DNA from: Episyrphus balteatus
Lineage: Eukaryota; Arthropoda; Insecta; Diptera; Syrphidae
DNA: 64,000 bases
Assembly: GCF_945859705.1 (NCBI RefSeq)
Contig: NC_079136.1
Location: 84,630,867 to 84,694,866, forward strand
Direction of reading: 5' to 3'
Shown in pieces: positions 1 through 11,900 of this stretch. Positions within the stretch are counted from its first letter, which is position 1. Each line of letters starts with the position of its first letter. The position numbers were made by a program, and so were the translations under genes. The notes beneath the pieces were generated by a model, which was not told where the DNA came from, ran no database searches, and saw only the letters and a program-made list of their open reading frames with translations.

Positions 1-477
1 CTTGGGAAAGAACGGATATTCCACCAAATTACGAGCAATACGAATTCTTGTTGAAACAATGTACTTGTGATCCGGATCGAGGTTTTCGATTTCATCTATA
101 TCACCCCAATCCGAGTCCTTCTGCAAGCGTTCCTCGCTCGCATTTTCTGACTGTCCATGGTAATCCACTATTATGGGATCAAATAGACTCCGATAGACAT
201 CATAGGATGCTATATCGGCAGCATACACACCAACCGCCGATGCATGGTGCTCGAATCCGGATTTTAAACAATCGAGTAGGTTTGCCTCGACAGGTCCTGG
301 AGTGAAGGTCTTCTTTAACTCATCGCAAATCTCTTTTGTTAGGTGTTTTCGCAACAAGGAATCAACACATTCCTCGTCTTCCATTAGTGATTTAAATCCT
401 TCATCTATTTTGATGGCTATCTCATCGGGAGTTAGCTTTCTATAAGACAATGGAAAATACGAGTAAATATGGGTCAT
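1..477 (-). CDS. arginine kinase (partial, N-terminal 159 codons)
   Basis: Phosphagen kinase that reversibly transfers phosphate from ATP to arginine as a cytosolic energy buffer. An open frame runs without stops from an ATG at 477 to the left edge, which cuts the gene off. Visible family features are an all-alpha N-terminal domain with KLTPDEIAIKIDEGF early on, the stretch GVYAADIASYDVYRSLFDPI, DYHGQ, and the start of the catalytic domain with STRIRIARNLVEYPFFPK. Canonical arginine kinases have STRVRCGRS at that place, so this looks like a divergent paralogue and not the main muscle enzyme. The ATG at 477 keeps the frame and lies only 27 nt after the stop of the MYCBP homologue on the same strand. 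A pyrimidine-rich acceptor-like TATAG at about 440 is an alternative 5' boundary. The catalytic cysteine and nucleotide-binding arginines lie outside the window. Confidence 0.9.
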   Translation of the reverse strand, partial: MTHIYSYFPLSYRKLTPDEIAIKIDEGFKSLMEDEECVDSLLRKHLTKEICDELKKTFTPGPVEANLLDCLKSGFEHHASAVGVYAADIASYDVYRSLFDPIIVDYHGQSENASEERLQKDSDWGDIDEIENLDPDHKYIVSTRIRIARNLVEYPFFPK

Positions 478-504
478 GAAAAGAGAAAGATTGAAAATTG
501 AATA

Positions 505-825
505 TTACACTTTCAATTTCATCCTTTCTAATTCTTGTTCTAGCCGATTAATTGTTCGATTGGCTTCTTCCACTTCAACCTTTAAGGCGTCATACATAGC
601 ATCATCTGGACACGACTCACACATGTATTTGCGGACAAATCGGATGGCATCGTTTGGTTTATTTTGTTCTTCGTAGAGTTTTATTAGGGACTTGCTTAGT
701 GCATCAACCACACCACTTCTCTCCAAGTATTTTCGAAATTGGGTTCTTTTAGCTTCCAGCTGAGATAGAGGCAATACAAAAATTAAATGCAATTAGAATA
801 TTAAATCAAGACTCACAGATGTCAT
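505..825 (-). CDS. c-Myc-binding protein (MYCBP/AMY-1) homologue
   Basis: Two exons, 817-825 (ATGACATCT followed by a GTGAGT donor) and 505-759 (after a CTCAG acceptor), give an 87-residue protein. Family features are QFRKYLERSGVVDALSKSL near the start, LIKLYEEQNKPNDAIRFVRK in the middle, and a C-terminal leucine-rich coiled coil ending in RLEQELERMKLKV. Human MYCBP is about 103 residues with the same order: a dimerisation/docking-like helical N-terminus, then a coiled coil. The family binds Myc and A-kinase anchoring proteins and is found at cilia and centrosomes; its role in flies is not established. An ATG at 792 that would lengthen the second exon lies in the intron and is not used in this model. 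The stop is followed after 27 nt by the arginine kinase ATG. Confidence 0.88.
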
Positions 826-1182
826 ATTATTCTTTATTTTATATTTATTTAAATTTTTTTTCTACACTGGATTTAAATGGTTAATAGTTTTGTTTTTGAC
901 CAAAATATTTGCTTGTATATTTTTAGTTGTTTTGTTTTTTCTATTTGGAATATAATTTCGATCAAACAAATTTTTAAAGTGAACGTTGCTAGGATCGTTG
1001 AAAATTCAAGATTTTGTTTGGATGTAAGTGGTTATGGAAACACTTTATAAATTGACCATTTGAAAACATTTTTTTTGGTTGCATTGTATATTGTATTGTA
1101 CATGATATTTCTAAGTTTGAGCCAGGGTTGTAAAAAATGAGGCGTTATATTTGGAAGTGGTTAGTCCACGTAAAAAAACATT
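826..1182. other. AT-rich intergenic sequence upstream of the MYCBP homologue
   Basis: No coding signal seen. It should hold the promoter and 5' leader of the minus-strand MYCBP/arginine kinase unit, but no convincing core promoter motif is visible. Confidence 0.4.
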
Positions 1183-3030
1183 ATAGGCTATTGATTATGT
1201 CGAAAAAAACAGGGCAATAAGGAACTAAGACGTTCACGGGTTTTTATTGCAGGAATCGTTCAATGGGTTATAAAAGAACATAAAACCGCAGAGTGCTATT
1301 AAATGAGAGGGTGGAAACTGAAGATAGGGGTGTAAAAGCCCCCTTTTTGGTTTTTTCAATATATCTCGTAAACCGAGCAAAATTTTAGTATATTGCTCTC
1401 AAAACTTTTTGTAGAGAATTGAATTTCCTATTAGAATAATGTTTTTTAAAAATTGAAAAAAAAAATTTCCATACCAAAATAGTCGAAACAATCATAAAAA
1501 AATATCAAAAAAATCGATTTTTTGAGTTTTTTTGCTTTTTTAGTTGTACATTTTTTTTGGGTTGAGATAGACATAAACATTGCTGCAAAGAAAAAAAGAA
1601 GATTAAATTTCCTTCAAAACCCTGTACTCACTAATTTTTTTCATTGAAAATTAACCGAAGTATGGCCATTTTAATTTATCTTTTTTTCGCATTTTTAGTT
1701 TTACTCAAGTAAAACAGAAACATTTGAGGGGAAAGTACGATAACTTAAGCACCAAGAACTGATAATGAGATTTTGTAGAGGGGTTAAATACAATCATTGT
1801 TTACTATGGGAGGGGGGGTCTATGTCCCCCAGTTTTGGAAGGAGGGGCAATTTTCTAAAAAAAATACTTAAAATAAAAAAAAAAATATTAAAAAACCACG
1901 GCAACACTCACAGTTTTGATTGATACTTTTTTCAAAAGCTAGAATTATAAACTTAATATTAATTTTAAAATGAAGTTATTTTAATCAATTGTTTTTGAAA
2001 TACCCGATTTCAAAGTCAAAACTTGTGAAAAAAAGTTTAAAAAGCACATTGAGTACAATTTTCACAAAGACTGTGGACTTCAATACGAAATTGATCGACA
2101 AAGTAAACTGCCTTAATTGATTTCTTATCAAATCATGAAAATCATAATGTTCCTATGCCTTCTACTTTTTGAGAAAATTGAAAAATAGACAAAATACTTT
2201 CATTATTGGAATCACTCGTTTGTTTCAAAAACAATTGATTAAAATAAATTCATTTTAAAATTAATATTAAGTTTATAATTCTAGCTTTTGAAAAAAGTAT
2301 CAATCAAAACTGTGAGTGTTGCCGTGGTTTTTTAATAATTTTTTTTTATTTTAAGTATTTTTTTTAGAAAATTGCCCCTCCTTCCAAAACTGGGGGACAT
2401 AGACCCCCCCTCCCATAGTAAACAATGATTGTATTTAACCCCTCTACAAAATCTCATTATCAGTTCTTGGTGCTTAAGTTATCGTACTTTCCCCTCAAAT
2501 GTTTCTGTTTTACTTGAGTAAAACTAAAAATGCGAAAAAAAGATAAATTAAAATGGCCATACTTCGGTTAATTTTCAATGAAAAAAAATAGTGAGTACAG
2601 GGTTTTGAAGGAAATTTAATCTTCTTTTTTTCTTTGGAGCAATGTTTATGTCTATCTCAACCCAAAAAAAATGTACAACTAAAAAAGCAAAAAAACTCAA
2701 AAAATCGATTTTTTTGATATTTTTTTTATGATTGTTTCGACTATTTTGGTATGGAAATTTTTTTTTTCAATTTTTAAAAAACATTATTCTAATAGGAAAT
2801 TTAATTCTCTACAAAAAGTTTTAAGAGCAATATACTAAAATTTTGCTCGGTTTACGAGATATATTGAAAAAACCAAAAAGGGGGCTTTTACACCCCTATC
2901 TTCAGTTTCCACCCTCTCATTTAATAGCACTCTGCGGTTTTATGTTCTTTTATAACCCGTTGAACAATTCCTGCAATAAAAACCCGTGAACGTCTTAGTT
3001 CCTTTCTAAATGACATAATCAATAGCCTAT
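1183..3030. mobile_element. 1.85 kb palindrome (foldback-like element)
   Basis: The left arm at about 1183-2000 and the right arm at about 2223-3030 are near-identical inverted copies of roughly 810 bp, separated by about 220 bp of unrelated sequence. Matching pairs include ATAGGCTATTGATTATGTC at 1183-1201 against its reverse complement at 3012-3030, and TTAATCAATTGTTTTTGAAA at 1981-2000 against 2223-2242. Only scattered substitutions and small indels separate the arms; the largest difference is near 1202-1220, where the left arm has about ten extra bases. There is no open frame. A transcript across it would fold into a hairpin of about 800 bp. Class and target duplication could not be decided. 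Confidence 0.85.
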
Positions 3031-4671
3031 TAATTTGACATTCAAATTAGCCGCAACAAAAATGAATCACTTTTCTAACCGAAATACTCCTCTCATATTA
3101 AAGCGAAAAATCGATTTAATTGTTGATTTTGATTGAATAAATTAATAATTTTTGAAAAGAATGCAAAATGTGACTTATACCACTTTCAAATATAACGACT
3201 AAAATAATTTGTTTAATTCATTTTCCGCCTTCCGTTACAAAAAAGAAAATATTTATTGCAAATTCCACTTTAATAAGAGTATTTTATGCACTAAAAATTA
3301 GATGTAAAAAAATACGTATTAGCAAATTGCAAACACAAACATTTTGAATAAAAAAAAATTGCATTCAAAATAAATTTTTATTACAAATTGAGAAATTTTT
3401 GCATTAAAAAAATGTTATTGCAAAAAACAAATACCTACTTTGAAATAAATAAAATTTCAATGAAATTTTCTTAATTGTAATTCAATATAAGTTCAAGTGA
3501 CCTCAACTCCAAAAATTAATAAAGCGTTTCGCCCAGGTACGACAGTGGGCTCGTCATCACTCCACTTAAAATAAAAATAATTTTAATAATTTTTTATTAT
3601 TTTTGTTATTTTTTTCTTCGTTATTTTCTTAAGTGTGCATTTAATATTTTTTCCATATTATTTTTTGAAAAAAGTCAAAATTAGAAAAAAAGTCCACGAA
3701 TATTATGTAACAAATATTTAACGCAGGGATTCAGAATTGAAATTTTTTTAATACAAAATATTTTTATTCGCAATAACAATTTTTTTTTTAATTTTATTTG
3801 CAATAACATTTTTTTAATGCAAACAATTTTCATTTTGCAATATAATTTTATTTTATTGATTTTTTAAACTTATTTTAATATATTTTTGTAATGAAACGCT
3901 ATTTATTGTTTTTTATTGGACTCATAACTAATGCGAAAAGTTATTTTTTGCGAAGATGTTTAATTTGTTTTGCAAAATGTTGAAGTTCTTGGATCAAAAA
4001 AAAAAAAAATGAAGGATGTTTCTACACAAATTAGGACTTACATATATAGTGTTATGCCCGTCGTACACCTAGCGCTCAACGCATTCAACGCAAATTTAAA
4101 ACCTTAAATTCTAATCGATGGTGCTTTCAATTATATTCAAACAACAAGTTTTTGACAGTTGGAGATAGCTGCTAAACGAACAAATTAAAAAGTATATGTA
4201 TAGTGGCGTCGTTTTTTTATAATTTATTTGTTAAATTCGCGTTGAGTGCGTTGAACGCTAGGTGTACGACGGGCATTATGTTCAAATTTGAGTTTCTTAC
4301 TTTGTAACCGCTTTGTTTAATTGTGACATATTTTATAAACAAACTTTTTGTAAAAAAAATCTTTAAAGTCGTAGCTATGAGGGTAACTTATGCAAAGTAG
4401 CAGATTATATAATTTTTAAAGTCATTAAATGGTCATTAAAGTTCATTGAATTTCTTTAGAGAAATATAGAAAAAATGTTCCACAAACGCCATAGTGACCG
4501 GTTTAAACATTAAAAATTAAATACAATTTTAAAAAGCAGTTGACCTTTATTTTATATTTGTCTAGCTTTTATAACAATTTTACTATGTTTTGTTTATATC
4601 CTTTTTCATCCTGCTCTCATTGAAGGATCTCATTTTGAAAAATAATACTTTTTTTCTTTTTGTATTTTCAG
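3031..4671. other. AT-rich non-coding stretch before the vitellogenin-like exons
   Basis: Runs of the degenerate motifs TTGCAAATA and TGCATTAAAA occur at 3340-3450 and 3740-3860 and recur at 33330-33540. No exon was recognised. If the downstream plus-strand gene begins outside the window, this is intronic. A small inverted-repeat element lies at 4054-4276. Confidence 0.45.
4054..4276. mobile_element. MITE with ATGCCCGTCGTACACC ends
   Basis: Terminal inverted repeats of about 45 bp (ATGCCCGTCGTACACCTAGC at the left, its complement ending at 4276) enclose about 130 bp without coding capacity. The target duplication is unclear. Confidence 0.65.
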
Positions 4672-6041
4672 GCTTGTTTAAACTTTACATACTCACCATT
4701 AGTTTTCACAAAACGGCCACATACACTCGATGGCAAAGTTATATTTGGCAAATCATCAGGAGAACAATCTTGTCCAAATGATACATCGACAGTCATTATG
4801 ATTGCCACTGCAGGAGTAAGTCTAATTATTACAACTTAAAAAAAAATAATTATATTTTAAAAGAGTAAAGCTAATATTTGACTTTAAACATTATTGTAGC
4901 CTTCGGAACATGCACATCAATATTTCTTAAATGACACTGAACTCATCGATACGAATTATTGTCCGAAAGAAGTTCTTAAATTCAGCCCAATACCAACATC
5001 GAAGTATTGCAAACGTATCAATTTTGAAAACTTTACCTCCATTACTCGATATGGTATCGATTTGAAGTTTTCTGAGGTTGGTTTTATTTTTTTATAACCA
5101 CAAAAAAAAAAAATAATAACTTAAACCTATAAATTGTTATTCTTTTTAATAGATGCCGGAATGGTTTGCACTCTGGTCGAATCGTTTAGATCACCTTGTT
5201 TCTGCTCTTTCCAGCAAGAAAGTGGAACGATTGAATCTCGATAAGGAACTTGATGTTTCTATAAAAACTCCCAATGATAACTTCCAGCTCATAATTGGTG
5301 TCAATAATGTAACATGGAGTACCTATGACATTCCACTTCTCCAGAAATTGGACTCAAAATACGATATTTCTGAACAGCTTTCATATGACACTGGACTTAA
5401 AAGTAATTTCAAACCCCGTTTAAGGTTTATGAATATGAGTAACTTTTTTCGAATTTAGGATCTTGTTCCATTATAAACGGAATGGTTAACACTTTTGATG
5501 ATCATCCGCTCAATTTAAGCGATTACTTCCAGCGAAATGGATCTTGTACGACGCTCCTTGCTGCAGATTGTTCTACTCAGCCAAAGATGGCAATCTTCCT
5601 TATTCCACCAATGGATGCAGAGCAATCCAATTTTGGCTTGAAAATTCATTTTGGCGAAAACTTTTTGACATTCAACCCTCAGACAAATGTATCTACTCAA
5701 GGTCCAGTTTACATAGGACTCAACAATACGTACAAAGTGGATGTTAGACCAAGTCCATTCCATTATCCAGCTGATAAAAAGGACTTTGAATTTAGGTAAG
5801 AATTTCATCTTTTAACCTTCACCCGTAAAACTTATTCAATCTTTTTCTTATGTGATCTTTTAGAGTTGGAGTTAATGAACAAAATATTTTGAACATCGAA
5901 CATAATTCCATGAAGTCAACTATACAGTTTGACATGAATAATCTTCTTAACTTGGAAATATATGGAGTTTTTAAAAGTAAAATATGTGGTTTATGTAGCA
6001 AGCCTTTAAATCGGATGCCTGGCTATACAATTTGTGCTTAG
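4672..6041 (+). CDS. vitellogenin-like protein with von Willebrand D domain (3' exons)
   Basis: Five exons, 4672-4815, 4900-5076, 5153-5402, 5459-5795 and 5864-6041, have GT-AG borders and join in one frame to 361 codons ending in TAG. The first begins at an acceptor (TTTTCAG), so the true start is upstream. The cysteine-rich C-terminal half looks like a vWD domain: CSIINGMVNTFDDHPLNL early, a DCSTQPKMAIFLIPP strand, and near the end ICGLCSKP, the CGLC signature of vWD. Such domains close large lipid-transfer proteins (vitellogenin, and Drosophila crossveinless d, which carries BMP in the pupal wing). Which family member this is cannot be decided. No upstream exons were recognised in the window, so the gene either continues beyond the left edge, with the MYCBP and arginine kinase genes antisense inside its intron, or is a fragment. 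The clean frame argues against a pseudogene. The 56-nt intron at 5403-5458 is very short. Confidence 0.7.
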
Positions 6042-6589
6042 AATTGCACTTTTTCTGGACGATTTATTCTTAATCAATAATAAATAAATTTTAATATTTT
6101 ATTTTAAAATTAAATTAAAAACAATTTAAGTAACTATAGCATGATAATGTTGTATAAAAATATATATCATACCATTGTGGTATTTTTCAAGTTGTATGTA
6201 CATAAAATTAATGTAAAGCAAATAATGTAATTGCTACAGATCTTTTTCCGTTAAAAAAAAAGGAAAAGAATTTTTTTTTAATAAAGATAAATAAATGCTT
6301 TTTAAACTTAATAGGTTATATTAAACTTGTTTTTTGGATAAAGAAAGTAATTTTATGTGAGTAATATAACATTAAACACGCAAAAACCTCATATTAATTT
6401 TAATAACAGGGTTTCGCCAAATGTTATAGTGAATTTTTTTTTTCGCACAAATGACAATTTGAATCGAAACGCTTTTGGATCAAACTAATGACAGACTTTA
6501 GTAGAATCAAAACTTGCGCAGATTTTAGAACTAGATTTGGATTTTTTTTCTTTTTTTGACTTAGTCCGTTTCAGCTGTGAGACCTCCAT
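6042..6589. other. 3' flank of the vitellogenin-like gene and AT-rich intergenic DNA
   Basis: Apart from the poly(A) signals nothing recognisable is seen. Confidence 0.4.
6079..6088 (+). terminator. poly(A) signals of the vitellogenin-like gene
   Basis: Two overlapping AATAAA hexamers begin 38 bases after the TAG stop. Confidence 0.6.
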
Positions 6590-8660
6590 AAACCGTCGGC
6601 ACAAAGCCAAAATCGCGAATCTGCATTTTTGGACATTTTCATTTTAATGCTTTATTTATTTTATCTATTCACCGCGTCGCACACAGGTAAATTTTCCCAA
6701 AAACATGGCCAAAATTATTTTTTGTGTTTATTCAATTTATTATTGCATGATTATATCAAAATAAGATAATTTCCATAAAATTCACCATTTTTAAGTAAAT
6801 TTACACGAAAATTCACAAAAAAGAAGCAAAAAATGAAAAAAGTCGTTTTTTTTTACTTTACGCCATAGGGTTTCTTTCATTTGATATTTAATAATACAAT
6901 ATTTATACATTCAATAGATTGAAAAAAACAGTTGAACAGTCGTTATTATAAATGAATAAATAATGCATAAATAAATATATACATAAATAAACATGAGTGT
7001 GAGTTTGTATGTGTGTATATCATTCAATGACTTGTGAGTTGTGAAACTGTAACTATAAGTCTGCTTGCTCGATCTCTAATTCTATTAGAAACTGAAGTAT
7101 TTCAGAGGGAAACGCATTTTTTGTTTTAGGATTTAGTTTTCTCAAACCACTTATTAATGGGTCAGAAGAGACCAAGAGATTATAAAACACATCTTCCATA
7201 TTTTGCTGCCTCGAAAATTTTCTTGGGAAACTTTCTCGAAACGCTTTATATCTTTGTTTCGTGATTCTTGGGCTTCTTCGCCGAGCTGTCCAATGAATGA
7301 ATAAATTTTATTGAGGCTTAAGTTTGGATACATATGGTTATTATGAAACTAAGTTAATTTTCCTTCAACAACTATTGAAAGTGCTTCTTCTGCTGTATAT
7401 GGAATAATTTTCTGGTCAATTTTTTTTCAAAGCTTTTGATATTTTTCAGCACGTGAAGGAGTTGAAAATATTATATTTTTCATTACATTTGATGGACAAG
7501 TTTCCCTTTTTCTCGCAGTTGCATGGCGCAGCATAGCTTAATTCTTCGGCATTATAGTTAGAACGTAAATCTTCTGTTTTACGTCTCTTTGACCGTTCGC
7601 TTAGGTCTGAAAAATCTATTTGAGGCCGTCCAACAAAGCCATGGGCTCAGCATGGAAACGATATTTCATATTGCAACCAATTTTTATTTTGTTTTAAGAA
7701 GGTGTTGTTATTTCTGGAGGCACTCAGCCATCTTCTTCTATGTTCATATATGCAAAATCAAAATCCGTTAAATTTTTCTCTATTTGCTCCGAAATTTCAA
7801 TATTTCAACCTTTGGTACCAAAAAAATTAATTTTTTCTGTAATGTCACGTGACGAACAGCTTTTTAAAAATTCAGAAAGCTTATTTCTTGAAAGAAAAAT
7901 GAAAGTTAATTACGATCCTGTGTCAAAAAAGAAAAATCTAATTAAAAAAAAAAAAAATCACAGTCCCCAACACCTTTTGAAGCCAATATTATAAAAAGTC
8001 GCAAAAAACCGCAATGTTTTAGGATTGTTTCCCATAAAGGAAACATTTAACTATTTTTCAACACTATTTTCAGTACAGAAAAACGCAAATCAACTTAACT
8101 TTTTCATTATCAAAGAAAAAAAATTTGTTTGTTTTTACTGCTCAAACACATTATCTTAAAAAGCTTTAAAATTTACTTTAGACTTAAAATTTTGCATTAT
8201 CTTTGTCATTATCTTTTTTTAACATACCACTAGCAACAGAATCCATGTTAATTATTTTAAAAATCGCAAAAAAAAATTAAATAAAAAATAAAGCAAACTA
8301 CTTCTTATAAGAAACCAACCTTGCTACTGCACTCGTTAATTTAAATGTTCTACTTTGAAAGCATCTACTGATTAAACAGTTACAATTTGCATCGCATGAT
8401 CAATCAGGTTCTAAGCTTATGTTATTTGTAAACAACTTGGCATTAAAAAAAAACAACAAATCGCAAATTTTTTTTTTGTAGTTTTGGCCATGAATTTGGG
8501 AAAATTTACCTGTGTGCGTCGATCCCAATCCCCTATCTGTTGCCCAGGAGCTTAAACTATCAATGTCCGTTGCACGAGTTTCCATAAGTTTACATGAGTT
8601 TCCAAAACTTTGAAGCTGTTTTTCTCAAAACTACAACTGTGCAGATTCGTAGTTTTGGTC
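6590..8660 (-). pseudogene. decayed DNA transposon with transposase remnants
   Basis: Imperfect inverted ends face each other: GCACACAGGTAAATTTTCCC near 6680 and its complement near 8500, and CGAATCTGCA near 6617 with its complement near 8641. Between them the minus strand from about 7290 to 7060 reads, with one frameshift, as a fragment containing EEAQESRNKDIKRF, then NMEDVFYNLLVSSDPLISGL and LRKLNPKTKN. This is a helical motif I associate with predicted transposase-like insect proteins. Stops and frameshifts interrupt it throughout. The superfamily is not assigned and the exact ends are uncertain. Confidence 0.45.
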
Positions 8661-8777
8661 CACGAAATTATAATTTAAATTATTTATCCAATAAAGTATT
8701 CTGTTCCTCTTAGTCAGGTCATTTTAAACAAAATATATAAAGAGAAAAAAAACATTCAAGGTATGGTTCAATAGATC

Positions 8778-8816
8778 TTTATTGAAAAACAAACGTAAAA
8801 AACTATACTTTTTATT
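8778..8816 (-). terminator. poly(A) signals of spn-E
   Basis: On the minus strand AATAAA hexamers lie at 8811-8816 and 8778-8783, 105 to 143 bases after the TAA stop at 8921. Confidence 0.5.
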
Positions 8817-8920
8817 CATATACGTAATGTAACTCAAAAACTATACATTTCTTTCTAAACGAGTCATAAAGTAAAAAAAAAAAGAAATTTCAGGTTATAA
8901 AGGGGGAAAAACAAAACATA

Positions 8921-11900
8921 TTAATGAGGAGATTTAAAATTAATTTGGTATTCACGATCTCTATGGAGTTGTGAAAGCAAATGAATCCTTAAATGTACAA
9001 TATTTTCTAAGGATTGATCACAAAGTTGACACGTGATTGCAGACACAGATCCATCACTAAAAAAAATAAAGAATTATATTTAAAAAAGAAATAAAAAAAA
9101 GAATATCTTTTTTTTAATACATACAATTGTTTCATTCGATGTAATTCACGACAATGTACATTGAGCGCGTGCATACGATCAAATGATTCATCGTAAAGAC
9201 GTAGAGCTGAATGCATAGGAAAAATACATCTGGGTCCATAAATAAGAGGACTTTCAATGACGTCCTTTTCGTCAGGTCGAACCCAAACATGATCCTGGGA
9301 ATCTACATGAGTTTCAATGTACTTACGAGTTTTACTTAAAAGTCTGCCAAAGAAAAGATGTATAAATTTTAAATATCTTATGAAAATAAATGAACTTACT
9401 TAATAATGAGACTCTTTATTTTAGCTGCAAGATCAGCGCGAATATTTGGCAAAACTGTTGGTTTATCATCACCTGGATCGGTGTACAAAATCGTATCCAT
9501 GGAGTAACGAATTTGATTTATCTAAAAAAAAAAAAAAAAGATGTATCCAATATTAATACTATTCTGTTGGTAAAACTATTTCACATACCAATTCAAGATC
9601 AGATGTTAAAATCTCTGAATCCAAATGCAACACCATGTCATGTTCTTCAAACAAAGACTTATAATTCTCATCATGTCCCAGACCAGCTAAAATCGAAACA
9701 TATTTCGATTTACTAGAGTTTCTATGAATCTGCATTGTTGGACAGAAGATTAAAGCCATAAGAGGGGCAAAACCATGAATATTTGGCATAAGAGTAGTTT
9801 GTCGAGCTGTGAGTGAACTTCTATCGACAGTTTCAGAAACGTTAGCAGCAACAATTAGTCGTTCGTGAACATCCTGTGGGTCAGTGTCAACTAAAACTGA
9901 ATTAACTGATTCACGTTCGACATTAACGCCCTTCCATGCACCAACACGTGTTGCAGAGAAGATTTTTGCTTCAAGTGGACAAAAAGGACCTCTCAGGAAA
10001 ATATTATTCAAGCATAGTTCTGCTGGTGGAGGATCAATTTCAATATCAACTTCAGGTTGAATAGATCGCAAATACTCTTCGTTTTGTTTGGAAAAGTCTT
10101 CTTGCATGAATCTTTCAGCTACCGATTGTTTCCTCATTCGCAAATCATGATCAGTCTTATTAAATAAAATTATTTAAATTAATCATGTTTATACTTTTTT
10201 GGTTTGATTCATTTTTACCTTTGACATGAAACATTCGTCAGATTTTTGTGCCAATCCTTTATCGATAAGAATATCGTTAACAGTTGTATCACCCACTCTA
10301 ACTGATACAGATGATACGCTATGCACCACCGAATAGACTTCTAATTCAACAACACCGCTGTCTGCCACTTCTTGCAAATACTCCATAGCCTCGTCCAACC
10401 ATTTGCCACTGGGACTTTTAACAGAAGACGGTTGAACCATTGCCAGACGGCATTCGTATACACGTGGTGGAATGTCAACAAGATATTCTGCTTCAAAGCA
10501 TAAACGACGCAATTCAGTAAAATTAACCACAGATGTATTGCCAAAGTCAATGAAGAGCACCTGTAAGCAATAAAATGGTCATACATTTTTTATATATTCT
10601 TAATTTATTTGATATACCCTGAATTCCAAATGCTGTCTAGAACTGTGAATGACCTGAACAACTCTTGCTCGGTAGTATTGGTTCTGAAAAGGTGCAGCAA
10701 GCAGCATACCCTTTGAAACCGCAGCAGCATTTCGAAATTTGCGTTCATCAGCTTCTGGGGAGTTTAGTAATGACGAAATTTCCTTAAGTCGTTCAATTTC
10801 AGTCAAAGGTTGGAAATAGAATTTTCCACAGTTTTCAATCTGAAAAATAAAAAAAGAATGTTGTCAGGAATGTTGTTTATTCTTCAAAATGATTCTGTCT
10901 TTTTAAGAATTATTACATGAGTGATATATCCACGTGTTTGTTTTGTAAAAACTGTTGGAATAACAACGAGCTCTGGGTTCTTAATCTGCTTCTTGGTTGG
11001 TATCCAAGTTCCTTCAAACATAACACCAATTCCTCGTTCTTCTGCATAGTTTATTCCTGATCTAGCACTAAAATGAAAGTTTTGGGAATGTTAAATTAGT
11101 TTTTTTTTGTATATGTTAAAATTTTTGGTAGAGAAGATTGACCTATTAAAATATCGTCGCCTCAGAAGCAAAGTGTCCTATCTCAAATTCTACAGTTTTT
11201 CAGAAAAGCAATTTGAAATATTTTTATTCTTGAAAAACTAATTTTCGTCTAGAGTTTATGCGAGGGGCTAAAAGTTGTAGAACAAATAAAATTTAATTTT
11301 TGGTCCGTATAATGGTATAAATCATTTTTTTTGTTTTAAATCTCTTAAAAAACACATAAAAATAGAGAGAATTATGTCATTAAGCATAAATATAATTATA
11401 TTTTTGTGTTTTTTTTTTAGCAATGCTTAAAAAAGTGTCTTTTTGCATTGAAATTAAAAAAGTAATTTTGTTTATTAACCTTACAGCTATGGACAAAGAA
11501 ATAGCACACTTTTGATTTTTCTTACAAAAATTGGATTTATTTGGGACCTTTTAACTTATATATTATAATTTTTACATCAGGGCATGCATTAGCTTATGGG
11601 AATTCATAAAATTAATAATTATAAATTATTATATTTCAATTCAATTTTTAAAAATATAATTTCTAGAGAATACCCTTTTTTCTTGTGGACAAAGAAATAG
11701 CCCACATTCCGAAAATCATAAAAATAATCATTTCTAAGCAAAAATTCTTACAATTTCCAATAAATTCAATACTACTAAGTTAGTAACTTGTTAGTAGACC
11801 ACAGTTTTTCAAAGTTCTTTCGCACCTCTTTGGTAAACTTTCAACTAACGTCTGGTATCCACTTTGTGGAGTACGGCACCACGCTTCTTTGATTCTGGCC

